DNA of 52,032 nt from Bacteroidota bacterium (lineage in GTDB: Bacteria > Bacteroidota > Bacteroidia > Flavobacteriales_D > Sanyastnellaceae), in assembly GCA_027621555.1 (NCBI GenBank), contig JAQCBJ010000010.1:1-52032 (forward strand). Reading direction: 5' to 3'. Of the stretch, positions 40,438-48,659 are shown in pieces. The notes beneath the pieces are model-generated. The model was not told the origin of the DNA, did no database searches, and saw nothing but the letters and a program-made list of their open reading frames with translations. The first letter of the stretch is position 1. Each line of letters starts with the position of its first letter. The position numbers and the translations under genes are program-made.

Positions 40438-42261
40438 TCAGCCCACCATGGTGTGCCCTTCGGGGTATTTGAAGTGCGATTGGGGGGTTCGGCCGCCTAC
40501 GGCGAAGGCCACCGTCAAGGTTCCCACGCGGCCGACGAACATGGCCACGGAAAGGACCACCTTGCCCCAAGAACTGAGCAAAGGCGTGATTCCGGTGCTC
40601 AGGCCCACCGTGCCCATGGCGCTGACGTGTTCAAACGCGAGGTCGAAGAACGAGGACTGACCTTGGGCCACAAGGTGGGATTCCGTAATCGTCAGGACGA
40701 AGATTCCAACCATGTTCCCAACGAGGAAAAACAGAAGCACGCTGTACGCGCGGGAGCGCAGCACGCTGTTGACGGTGCGCTGGAAGATTTGGACGTGGTC
40801 GGCACCGCGCACGGTGCGCCACACGTCGGCCAGCACGATGGCCAGCGTCGACGTTTTGATGCCGCCACCCGTGGAGCTTGACGAAGCGCCAATGAACATC
40901 AGGACGAGAAGCAGGAACAACATTGGCATCCCCACCGCGCCGATGTCAACGGTGTTGAAGCCGCTGGTTCGGGTCACGCTTTGGAACATCGCCGTGGTGA
41001 ATTTCCCAAACCACGACATGCCGTCCAGGGTCCCGTTCCATTCCAGCGCAGCGAACGCCACCGCGCCCAAGGCCACCAAAATGAGGGAGAAGTACAAGGC
41101 GATCTTGGTGGGGAAGGAGATGGTTTTCCAGGGCTGCTTCATCCGTTCCCGGAGCTTGCTCACGTCAAACAGATCAAACATGGCGACCATGCCAAGCGCG
41201 CCCAAGAACACGAGCACGGTGATGACCCAGTGCACGAGCCAGTTGTTCGCGACCCAAGGGTGCGCGAGGCCGTCAGTAAACAGCGTGATCCCGGCATTGT
41301 TGAATGCGGACACGCTGTGGAACACGGAGGAGAAGAGACGGTCTGCCCATCCTTTAAACGGCACTTCAGGAGACCACAGGGCCATCAAAGCGGCCGCACC
41401 AAGAGCTTCCAGTCCTAGGCACCAGCCGACCACTTTACCCAGGGTTCCGCTGCTTCCGAGCAGGTTGTCGCTGTTGACGAAATCTTCAATAACGTCGTGC
41501 TGCTTGACCGCCACGCCAAACTTCGACGCCAACGCCAAAAAGCTGCCAAACGCGATGAAGTTCAACCCGCCCAACTGGATCAAGATGAGCAGCACCCAAT
41601 GTCCCTTCGCCGTGAAGTAAGTCATGGTGTCGACGCTCATCAAACCCGTCACGCACGTGGCACTGGTGGCGGTAAAGAAGGCGTCCACCACGGGCATGCC
41701 TCCGGCGACGGTGGTCATTTGGGGCATGCTGAGCAGCCACGTTCCGAGGCCGATCAGGACCAAAAAACTCAGAATGAAAATGACCGCCGGATGCAGCCGA
41801 ACACGCGGCAACCGAGAACCGGGTCGCATCCATTCCATCAAGATGGCGACAAACAAATACCCCTGAACCAAGACTGTGCTGAAGTCCCCGATGCTCGGCA
41901 TCATGACCTCCAGAGTGGCTCCAAGGGGAGGTGAGCCAAACAGCACGTCCCCGGTGCCTTCGATCAGCAACAACCCCATCACCAGGCCTTCCGCCCAGGT
42001 CTCTCGGAAGAATTGGCGAGGGTGAAAATGGTACAGCACCCGAATCAAGTAGTGCAGCACGTAAAAGCCAAAGCTAAGTTTGACCAGGTCGAACAAGCCT
42101 TGGGAAGTCGCTTCGTCGTGGTCGTAGCCGTAGTAGATGGCCAGGACGGAGAGCGCCGTCAAGTTGACGACGAGATTGAGCCACTGGAACCCGCCCAAGA
42201 CGCGGTCCTTGCTGTCGTAGAGCCAAACGTTGGCCCGTTCGCGGAACGATTGCCAGGTCAA
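40438..42261 (-). CDS. TrkH/KtrB-family potassium channel subunit
   Basis: 607 aa; TTG start in a TTGA overlap with the heptose-kinase stop. Four pore loops can be read: TATSATCVTGL, SVSAFNNAGITL, VTRTSGFNTVDI and SAMGTVGLSTGI, each with the selectivity-filter glycine. An N-terminal ~170-residue extension with four or so extra helices (VLGGFQWLNLVVNLTALSVLAIYYG onward) precedes the core, so this is longer than KtrB. The tail HFKYPEGHTMVG is typical of the Bacteroidota form. The regulatory partner TrkA/KtrA is not in the window. Confidence 0.9.
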   Translation of the reverse strand: MTWQSFRERANVWLYDSKDRVLGGFQWLNLVVNLTALSVLAIYYGYDHDEATSQGLFDLVKLSFGFYVLHYLIRVLYHFHPRQFFRETWAEGLVMGLLLIEGTGDVLFGSPPLGATLEVMMPSIGDFSTVLVQGYLFVAILMEWMRPGSRLPRVRLHPAVIFILSFLVLIGLGTWLLSMPQMTTVAGGMPVVDAFFTATSATCVTGLMSVDTMTYFTAKGHWVLLILIQLGGLNFIAFGSFLALASKFGVAVKQHDVIEDFVNSDNLLGSSGTLGKVVGWCLGLEALGAAALMALWSPEVPFKGWADRLFSSVFHSVSAFNNAGITLFTDGLAHPWVANNWLVHWVITVLVFLGALGMVAMFDLFDVSKLRERMKQPWKTISFPTKIALYFSLILVALGAVAFAALEWNGTLDGMSWFGKFTTAMFQSVTRTSGFNTVDIGAVGMPMLFLLLVLMFIGASSSSTGGGIKTSTLAIVLADVWRTVRGADHVQIFQRTVNSVLRSRAYSVLLFFLVGNMVGIFVLTITESHLVAQGQSSFFDLAFEHVSAMGTVGLSTGITPLLSSWGKVVLSVAMFVGRVGTLTVAFAVGGRTPQSHFKYPEGHTMVG

Positions 42262-43289
42262 CGTGCCGCGGGATGGGGGAGTTGGACTCGAGAAAGCTCA
42301 GATTCGAGGGCCTCTCGCGGGATGGGGACCACCCCGACGCGTTCGCACACCCAGCCTCCGGCCAAATTGGACACCGCCGCCAAACTCACGGCGTCCGCTC
42401 CGCACGCCAACAACATGGCCGCAACGGAGATCACCGTGTCGCCAGCGCCGCTGACGTCCATGATTTCGCGCGGTACGGCCGGAACATGCGCGTGATGAAT
42501 CCCCTCCTGGGGGGCGTGCATCCAGGTTCCATGTTCGCTCAACGTGACCATCAAACGTTCGCACTGGAGCTGGTCCATCAACGTTTCGACCGCACATTCC
42601 ATCGCTTCCCGATTCGTCGGGTGCACGGGCGTGGCCAATCCGAGGCCTTCGTTCAATTCCTTCAAGTTGGGCTTGAACAGCGCCACGCCGCGGTAGGCGG
42701 CGAAGTGGCGGAGTTTGGGATCGACGGCCACCGGAACCCCAGCGGCTTCGCACTCGCGGAGAACACCCTCAATCATCTCGAGCGTCATGAGTCCTTTGTC
42801 GTAGTCTTCAATGACCACCACATCGGGAGGGGTGTCGCCCAAAAGCAAGCCCTTCAGCCGATTCAACGCTTCCTGCGTCAAGGCCGAGCTCAGGGGCGCG
42901 GTGGATTCTTCGTCCACGCGAACCACATGGTGGCCGCCGCTGATGACCCGCGTCTTGACCGTCGTTGGCCGAGAGGCATCCACGAGAAGGTGGGGCGTTC
43001 CAAGCGTGGCGAGCAACCGCGTCAATTCGACGCCTGCGGCATCTTCACCAACCACACTGATGACATCAACTTCCGCACCGAGTGCGGCGAGGTTTTTCAC
43101 CACGTTTCCCGCGCCACCGACGCGTTGTTCGCGGCGGTCGACTTCCACGACAGGCACAGGAGCTTCCGGACTGACCCGGGTCACACGTCCCCACATGTAC
43201 GCGTCCACCATAACGTCCCCAATAACACACACGCGAGGCGTGCTCCAGGGCAGAGCGGCAAACGGCAAACGGTTGGAAGCTTGGCTCAT
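42258..43289 (-). CDS. hldE: D-glycero-beta-D-manno-heptose-7-phosphate kinase (RfaE1/HldE kinase domain)
   Basis: 343 aa, a PfkB-type kinase without the C-terminal nucleotidyltransferase of full HldE. Motifs are CVIGDVMVDAYMWGRVTRVSPEAPVPVVEV, RVGGAGNVVKNLAALGAEVDVISVVGEDAAG, VIEDYDKGLM, AVDPKLRHFAAYRG and the catalytic DVSGAGDTV. It phosphorylates heptose-7-phosphate for the LPS inner core. An imperfect -7 box (GACCTTTG, 43295-43302) lies 5 bases before the ATG, so it can probably be expressed apart from the aminotransferase gene. Confidence 0.9.
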   Translation of the reverse strand: MSQASNRLPFAALPWSTPRVCVIGDVMVDAYMWGRVTRVSPEAPVPVVEVDRREQRVGGAGNVVKNLAALGAEVDVISVVGEDAAGVELTRLLATLGTPHLLVDASRPTTVKTRVISGGHHVVRVDEESTAPLSSALTQEALNRLKGLLLGDTPPDVVVIEDYDKGLMTLEMIEGVLRECEAAGVPVAVDPKLRHFAAYRGVALFKPNLKELNEGLGLATPVHPTNREAMECAVETLMDQLQCERLMVTLSEHGTWMHAPQEGIHHAHVPAVPREIMDVSGAGDTVISVAAMLLACGADAVSLAAVSNLAGGWVCERVGVVPIPREALESELSRVQLPHPAAR

Positions 43290-43313
43290 GACCTCAAAGG
43301 TCGGAAGAGATGG

Positions 43314-44513
43314 TCAATCGCTCAACAACCCGCAGGCCCGATCGATGCGCGCGATGGCTTCGCGCAACACGTCGTCGGCCGCGGCGTAGGACAAACGAAT
43401 GCACTCGGGAGTGCCAAACGCCGCGCCGCTCACCGTAGCCACTTGGGCTTCTTCGAGCAGGAACATGGCGACGTCGTCGGCGTTTTGGAGGGCCTTTCCT
43501 TCAAAGGTCTTGCCGAACAATCCCGTGACGTCAGGGAACACGTAGAACGCGCCCATCGGTTGGTTCACTTTGAAACCAGGAACCTTGCTGAGTCCTTCCA
43601 CCATCAAAGCGCGGCGGCGGCGGAACGCGTCCACCATGTCAGACACCAGCGAGGGGTCGGCTTCAAGGGCGGCGGCGGCGGCGGCCTGCGTGATGCTGCA
43701 GGGAGCGGAAGTGAATTGGCCTTGGATCTTGGTGCACGCCGCGGCAATCCACGTGGGAGCGCCGATGTAGCCCAAACGCCAACCCGTCATCGCAAATCCT
43801 TTCGACACGCCGTTCACCGTCACCGTGCGTTCCCACATGCCGGGCTGCGCCGCCATGCTGGCGTGCTTTTCAGTGAAGTTGATGAGTTCGTAGATCTCGT
43901 CGCTCACCGTGATGATGCGGTCGTGCTTGCGAAGGACGTCGGCCAGCGCCGCCGTTTCTTCCTGCGTGTAGACCGAGCCGGAAGGGTTGCAAGGAGAGGA
44001 ATACATCACCAAACGCGTCTTGGACGTGATGGCGGCTTCGAGTTCAGAGGGTTGAATCTTGTAGTCGTCTTCGATGCGAGTCGGGATGACCACGGGGATG
44101 CCGCCCGCCACCTTGACGATTTCCTCGTAGCTCACCCAGTAGGGCGCTGGAAGAATGACTTCGTCGCCGGGATCGACCAACGACAGCACCACGTTCGCAA
44201 GGCTCTGCTTGGCGCCCGTGCTCACCACGACTTGGTCGGGTGTGTACTCGAGTCCGTTGTCGCGCTTGAATTTCTTGACGATCGCGTTGCGCACCTGGGG
44301 CGTGCCGGGAACCGGCGTGTAGTGGGTGTCGTTCGCGTGAATGGCGTCAATGCCCGCTTGCTTCATCTCCGCAGGCGTGTCGAAATCGGGTTCTCCCAGA
44401 GAAAGGGAAATGACGTCGATGCCTTGGTCTTTCAATTCCCGGGCCTTGCGGGCCATGGCAATGGTCGCGGATTCGCTGAGGCGTTGAAGAAGGGCGGAAG
44501 TGGTCTGTTCCAT
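43314..44513 (-). CDS. aspC: Class I aspartate aminotransferase
   Basis: 399 aa from the ATG at 44513 (MEQTTSALLQRLSESATIAMARKARELK). PLP enzyme: SLGEPDFDTP, STGAKQSLANV, YSSPCNPSGSVYT (Asn-Pro-x-Gly), DEIYELINF and the Schiff-base Lys238 in VSKGFAMTGWRLGYIGAP. The subgroup Ib pattern (AspAT of Thermus type, sometimes acting on prephenate) fits best. The frame starts at 44579, but the added 22 residues are not homologous, and a TAGTTTTG box lies inside that stretch. Confidence 0.92.
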   Translation of the reverse strand: MEQTTSALLQRLSESATIAMARKARELKDQGIDVISLSLGEPDFDTPAEMKQAGIDAIHANDTHYTPVPGTPQVRNAIVKKFKRDNGLEYTPDQVVVSTGAKQSLANVVLSLVDPGDEVILPAPYWVSYEEIVKVAGGIPVVIPTRIEDDYKIQPSELEAAITSKTRLVMYSSPCNPSGSVYTQEETAALADVLRKHDRIITVSDEIYELINFTEKHASMAAQPGMWERTVTVNGVSKGFAMTGWRLGYIGAPTWIAAACTKIQGQFTSAPCSITQAAAAAALEADPSLVSDMVDAFRRRRALMVEGLSKVPGFKVNQPMGAFYVFPDVTGLFGKTFEGKALQNADDVAMFLLEEAQVATVSGAAFGTPECIRLSYAAADDVLREAIARIDRACGLLSD

Positions 44514-44554
44514 GAGGGATAAGGAGGGGTTGTGCAGTGGCGTTTTCTGGAGTG

Positions 44555-44562
44555 CAAAACTA
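44555..44562 (-). promoter_or_regulatory. -7 box of the aminotransferase gene
   Basis: TAGTTTTG on the minus strand, full TAnnTTTG match, 41 bases before the ATG at 44513; argues against the longer reading frame. Confidence 0.5.
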
Positions 44563-44579
44563 CGTCGTCCCCCTGACAA

Positions 44580-46058
44580 TCACCCTCGTTGGGGCCGCGA
44601 AATCGCACCCAGTCCAAGGGCCGTGAGGAGGCCGTTCACAGGCAAGAGGGCAAACCCAAAACTGAAGCCCACCATCTCCATCGCCACCTGCTCCAAACCG
44701 TAGCCCAGCACAGGCGCCGCAACGCACACCCAGGGAAGGGCAGCAGCGCGGGGTGTCCACGTGGTGAACATGCCCACGGCAAACAGCCCGAGCAAAGGCC
44801 CGTAGGTGTAGTTCGCAACGGTGAACAGGGCCGCGACGACGGACGTGTCGTTCACGGCGCGAAACGCCAAGATGACCAAACACAGCACGACAGTCATGCC
44901 CAAGTGCACGCGTTGGCGGGTTTGGGTGGCGCGTTCGTGGTCCATCGCGGCGGTGTCGATCACGTCGACGCACGTGGAGGTGGTCAAGGCGGTCAAGGCC
45001 GAGTCGGCGGAACTGAACGCGGACGCCAAGAGGCCCACGACGAAGGCGACGCCGAGCCACGGGCCGAGCGAACCGCCCATGGCCACAAGGGGGTAGAGGC
45101 GGTCCGTCGCTTCAGGGAGCGCCATGCCGATGCGCTCGGCGTGCATCCAGAGCAGCGAACCCATGGTCAGAAACAGGAGGTTGGCCCCGACCAAGATGAC
45201 CGTGAACGTGCCCATGTTCCATTGGGCCTCCCGCAGGTTCCGGCACGCAAGGTTCTTCTGCATCATGTCCTGGTCCAAGCCGGTCATGGCGATTGTGACA
45301 AACATGCCGGCGAGGATGTGTTTGGCCCAGTGATTGCCCAGCTTCCAATCGTCCGTCACCCAAACCTTCGTCAAGTCCGTCGACGCGACCACCTCCGGCA
45401 AATCCAGCCAGGAATGGCCGCCGGCCGCAAGGATGCCGCCGACCGTCAAGATGACCGCGAGAAGCATGCACGCCGTTTGAAGCGTGTCGGTCCAAATGAC
45501 CGTCGCCATGCCGCTTCGCCGCGTGTAAAGGTAGATGACGGCGAGGATGCCCGCTGTCGTCAGCCCAAACCACGTCCACGGCGTCGCCCCGCCGTACACC
45601 GGTTCCAAGATCAGCACGTCGATCACCAGCGCCACCAAGAAGAGTCGGAACGACGCGCCGATCACGCGGCTCAGCAAGAAAAACGCCGCGCCCGTCTTGT
45701 GCGCACTGCGCCCAAACCGTTCCCCCAAATAGCCGTAGATGCTGGTGAGTTTGAGTTTGTAGTAAAGCGGGAGGAGAACGGTTGCAACAATCAGATATCC
45801 AATGCAGTATCCGAAGACCATTTGCATGTACGTCCACTCCTGATCGCGGACCCATCCGGGAATGCTTAAGAAGGTGACGCCCGACAGCGACGCGCCCACC
45901 ATCCCAAACGCCACGACGAACCACGGCGCCTGTTGCCCAGCCACGAAAAAACGCGATTCAGAATCCGCGCCCGCAGCGCGGCGCGAGGACCAGCGGCTGA
46001 CGCCAAGCAAGACGGCGACGTAAGCAAGCGTGATGAGCAGGGCGGTCATGGGAGTCAT
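44580..46058 (-). CDS. Sodium:solute symporter family protein
   Basis: 492 aa from the ATG at 46058 (MTPMTALLITLAYVAVLLGVSRW). About 13 membrane helices of the LeuT fold: FFVAGQQAPWFVVAFGMVGASLSGVTFLSIPGWVRD (unwound helix 1 region), IYGYLGERFG, TDTLQTACMLLAVILTVGG, TGLDQDMMQKNLACRN and AFSSADSALTALTTSTCVDV (Na2-site serines). The substrate may be a sugar, sialic acid or a carboxylate; the sequence does not say. The long frame to 46574 runs antisense through recR and is rejected. TACATTTG precedes 46058. Confidence 0.9.
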   Translation of the reverse strand: MTPMTALLITLAYVAVLLGVSRWSSRRAAGADSESRFFVAGQQAPWFVVAFGMVGASLSGVTFLSIPGWVRDQEWTYMQMVFGYCIGYLIVATVLLPLYYKLKLTSIYGYLGERFGRSAHKTGAAFFLLSRVIGASFRLFLVALVIDVLILEPVYGGATPWTWFGLTTAGILAVIYLYTRRSGMATVIWTDTLQTACMLLAVILTVGGILAAGGHSWLDLPEVVASTDLTKVWVTDDWKLGNHWAKHILAGMFVTIAMTGLDQDMMQKNLACRNLREAQWNMGTFTVILVGANLLFLTMGSLLWMHAERIGMALPEATDRLYPLVAMGGSLGPWLGVAFVVGLLASAFSSADSALTALTTSTCVDVIDTAAMDHERATQTRQRVHLGMTVVLCLVILAFRAVNDTSVVAALFTVANYTYGPLLGLFAVGMFTTWTPRAAALPWVCVAAPVLGYGLEQVAMEMVGFSFGFALLPVNGLLTALGLGAISRPQRG

Positions 46059-46063
46059 GCGGC

Positions 46064-46071
46064 CAAATGTA
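46064..46071 (-). promoter_or_regulatory. -7 box of the symporter gene
   Basis: TACATTTG on the minus strand, ending 5 bases before the ATG at 46058; faces away from the recR promoter. Confidence 0.55.
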
Positions 46072-46107
46072 AGGCCGCACCACGTCGGGGAGGTGCAGGC
46101 CGTGCAG

Positions 46108-46115
46108 TACCTTCG
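46108..46115 (+). promoter_or_regulatory. -7 box of recR
   Basis: TACCTTCG, ending 4 bases before the GTG at 46120; it decides that start. Confidence 0.5.
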
Positions 46116-46119
46116 CTTC

Positions 46120-46725
46120 GTGCAACTCCCGTCCCGATTGATTGAAGCCGCAGTGGACCAAATGGCCACGCTCCCGGGCATTGGCCGCCGCACCGCGTTG
46201 CGGCTCGTGCTGCACATGTTGGCGCGGGACGAAGACCGGGTTCGGGATTTTGCCGAGGCCATGGTGGCCATGCGTGAGGGGGTGCGTCCGTGCTCGTCAT
46301 GCCACAACCCGACCGAGGGCGAGACGTGCAACTTGTGCTCAAACCCGCACAGGGACCGCGCGACGGTGTGCGTGGTCGAGGACGTGCGTGATTTGCTCGC
46401 CCTGGAGTCCATCGGCGAATACCGCGGATTGTACCACGTTCTTGGCGGGGTCATCAGCCCGATGGACGGGGTGGGGCCGGCCGATTTGAACGTGGACACG
46501 CTCGTGGAGCGTGCGGGTTCGGAAGACATCAAAGAGATCATCCTGGCGCTTCCAGGATCGATGGAAGGGGACACGACCGCCTTTTACCTCGCCAAGCGGT
46601 TGGCTGCGTCCGACGTCTTTCTCACCGCCATCGCGCGTGGCGTGGCGGTCGGAGAGGCGTTGCAGTATGCCGACGAGGCCACGCTTTCCAGCTCGTTGTT
46701 GAACCGCTTGCCGTACAAAGGGTGA
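46120..46725 (+). CDS. recR: Recombination protein RecR
   Basis: 201 aa with a GTG start; homology begins at once with QLPSRLIEAAVDQMATLPGIGRRTALRLVLHML (helix-hairpin-helix). Zinc finger Cys58, Cys61, Cys70, Cys73 in CSSCHNPTEGETCNLC, then the Toprim domain VCVVEDVRDLLALE and YHVLGGVISPMDGVGPADLN. Works with RecF/RecO in gap repair. The open frame reaches back to 46030, but those 30 residues overlap the divergent symporter promoter. The GTGA at its end is shared with the glycosyltransferase start. Confidence 0.96.
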   Translation: MQLPSRLIEAAVDQMATLPGIGRRTALRLVLHMLARDEDRVRDFAEAMVAMREGVRPCSSCHNPTEGETCNLCSNPHRDRATVCVVEDVRDLLALESIGEYRGLYHVLGGVISPMDGVGPADLNVDTLVERAGSEDIKEIILALPGSMEGDTTAFYLAKRLAASDVFLTAIARGVAVGEALQYADEATLSSSLLNRLPYKG

Positions 46726-48659
46726 CCGACCTGAGTGTCATCATCGTCAGCTACAACGTTCGGGCGTTCCTCGAGCAGTGTTTGGTGTCTGTGGAGCGCG
46801 CGATGGAAGGGGTGGATGTGGACGTTTGGGTGGTGGACAACCGAAGCGTGGACGGCTCGGTCGACATGGTTCGCCGACGGTTTCCGTGGGTGAATGTTGT
46901 TGCCAACGAGGACAACGTCGGCTTCTCGGTGGCCAACAACCAGGCGATTCGATCATGCGACGGACGGCACGTTGTGCTGTTGAACCCCGACACGGTCGTG
47001 CGCGAGGACACGTTCCGGAATTGCCTGGCCTACGCGGACGCCAACCCCAAGCTCGGGGGACTCGGCGTGCCGATGTACGACGGCACCGGACGGTACCTCC
47101 CTGAATCGAAGCGCGGACTGCCCACCCCGTGGGCGGCGCTGTGTCGCATGTCGGGCGTGCACCGTTTGGCCCCACGGTCCAGGACGCTCAATGCCTACTA
47201 CGCAGGCCACGTCGCGGAGCAGGAAACGGCAACCGTCGACATCCTTTCCGGCGCGTTCATGTGGATGCGTAAAGCGGCCCTCGACGAAGTGGGGCTCTTG
47301 GACGAGCAGTTTTTCATGTACGGCGAAGACATCGATTTGAGTTGGCGCCTGGTGGCAGGAGGATGGGAGAACCACTACTTCGCCGGCACGAGCATCATCC
47401 ACTACAAAGGCGAGTCCACGAAGAAGGGGAGCTTGAACTACGTCATGGTGTTCTATCGGGCGATGTTGCTCTTTGCAGCCAAGCACTTCGAAGGTGGTCA
47501 GGCCCGGGCGTTCTCGGCGATGATCCGCGGTGCGATTTACGGCCGCGCAGCGCTGGCCATTGCGCGCCGCCTCGCCAGCCGTTGGGGCGACCTGATGCGC
47601 GCTGCAGCCCTGACGGCTTTGGCCGTTCTGGGGATCATGGCCGTGTTGCAAGCGGCGGGCAGCAAATCGTACGTTTGGCCCGACGTGGCTTGGCAAGTGC
47701 TGGCCCTTGTCGCGACCCAAATCACCGGCGCCTGGGCCCTCGGCGGCTACCGCGAGGCGAGACACGGCCGCACGTTGTCGGGGCACGTGTTGGCGTGGCT
47801 GGGGGCGTCGATGTTGACGCTGGTGGTGTACAGCCTTTGGCCGGAATCCTGGCGCTTCAGCCGATTCATGGTCCTTGCGTTGTTGGTGCTGCACGCGGCG
47901 TTCCACGGTGCGGTGACGTTCCGCACGTGGAAGCGGAGCGGCAATCCGTTCAGGATCCGTCGCCTGCTCGTTGCGGGGAACGACATGGCGGCCATGGTGG
48001 ACCTTCTTCGCCGCAACGAGGGCGAGCGCGTTCGGCAACAATCCTTCGCCTTGTGGGCGGGAGACCGTCTTCCCGAGGACGCTGAGGGCATGCAGGGCGT
48101 GCCTTGGGTCGGCGTGGAGCGCGACATCGAGGAGGCCGTCCAAATCCACAACCTCGACGAAGTGGTGTTCAGCGGCAGGGATGTCCGCAACGACGTGATC
48201 GTCGGGGCTCTTCCTGCGCTGGGCAGGCGTCACGTGACGTGCCGAATCGCCTGGACGGACGTCGGCGACGTGATGTCGAGTGGCGGCGCCTCACGGGAAG
48301 CCTTCGTGGCGTTCCGAAACGGGCTCCACGTCCCGGAGGTGGCCCGGACCAAGCGCGCGTTCGACGTCGCGTCTGCACTGCTTCTTGGGGTTGCCGCGCC
48401 GTGGTTGGTGCTGACGGGGCGGGGGAGTTGGTTGGGTGCCGCCGGGCGCGTTTTGACAGGACGCGCCACATGGGTGAGCCCCGGGGCGATGCGGTGGGAG
48501 GTGCCGTTTGTTTGGGATGTGACTTACGGACTAACCGGCCGAGGCGCTGAGCGCAAGGCCTTTACGCATGCCCAAGATTACCATTGGCGAAAGGACCTCG
48601 CGGTGGTGGCGGATGCCTTAATTTCGCGGCGAGCAATTATCTCTCATGGCCATCATTGA
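46722..48659 (+). CDS. GT2 glycosyltransferase fused to membrane and degenerate sugar-phosphotransferase-like domains
   Basis: 645 aa, GTG start overlapping the recR stop. Residues 4-230: GT-A fold of the rhamnosyltransferase type (SVIIVSYNVRAFLEQCL, VVDNRSVDGS, LNPD at 87-90, MYGEDIDLSWRL at 199-210). Residues ~294-400: four membrane helices. Residues ~413-500: Rossmann-like segment (RRLLVAGNDMAAMVDLLRR, HNLDEVVFSG), like the CoA_binding_3 domain of polyprenyl-phosphate sugar-1-P transferases. Residues 543-632: TKRAFDVASALLLGVAAPWL, VLTGRATWVSP and DYHWRKDLAVVADAL resemble the ends of a bacterial sugar transferase, but its catalytic centre is missing. Likely an envelope-polysaccharide enzyme active only through GT2. 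The C-terminus overlaps the E2 start by 14 bp. Confidence 0.8.
   Translation: MTDLSVIIVSYNVRAFLEQCLVSVERAMEGVDVDVWVVDNRSVDGSVDMVRRRFPWVNVVANEDNVGFSVANNQAIRSCDGRHVVLLNPDTVVREDTFRNCLAYADANPKLGGLGVPMYDGTGRYLPESKRGLPTPWAALCRMSGVHRLAPRSRTLNAYYAGHVAEQETATVDILSGAFMWMRKAALDEVGLLDEQFFMYGEDIDLSWRLVAGGWENHYFAGTSIIHYKGESTKKGSLNYVMVFYRAMLLFAAKHFEGGQARAFSAMIRGAIYGRAALAIARRLASRWGDLMRAAALTALAVLGIMAVLQAAGSKSYVWPDVAWQVLALVATQITGAWALGGYREARHGRTLSGHVLAWLGASMLTLVVYSLWPESWRFSRFMVLALLVLHAAFHGAVTFRTWKRSGNPFRIRRLLVAGNDMAAMVDLLRRNEGERVRQQSFALWAGDRLPEDAEGMQGVPWVGVERDIEEAVQIHNLDEVVFSGRDVRNDVIVGALPALGRRHVTCRIAWTDVGDVMSSGGASREAFVAFRNGLHVPEVARTKRAFDVASALLLGVAAPWLVLTGRGSWLGAAGRVLTGRATWVSPGAMRWEVPFVWDVTYGLTGRGAERKAFTHAQDYHWRKDLAVVADALISRRAIISHGHH
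48619..48626 (+). promoter_or_regulatory. -7 box of the E2 gene, inside the glycosyltransferase 3' end
   Basis: TAATTTCG, 19 bases before the ATG at 48646, within the coding sequence of the preceding gene. Confidence 0.45.

Noticed and set aside
43660-43690. GCG/GGC triplet run
   Set aside because: Encodes a short Ala stretch in the aminotransferase; ordinary for GC-rich coding sequence.
42273-44522. 749-codon open frame on the plus strand
   Set aside because: Antisense to the heptose kinase and aminotransferase genes, which have complete catalytic motifs; the translation is low-complexity His/Arg/Val.
46030-46119. Longer recR start at 46030
   Set aside because: It would cross the divergent promoter region and adds non-homologous residues; GTG at 46120 fits the family N-terminus.
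44580-46574. N-terminally extended symporter of 664 residues
   Set aside because: The extra 172 residues are antisense to recR and Ser/Arg-rich; the membrane protein starts at 46058 behind a promoter box.
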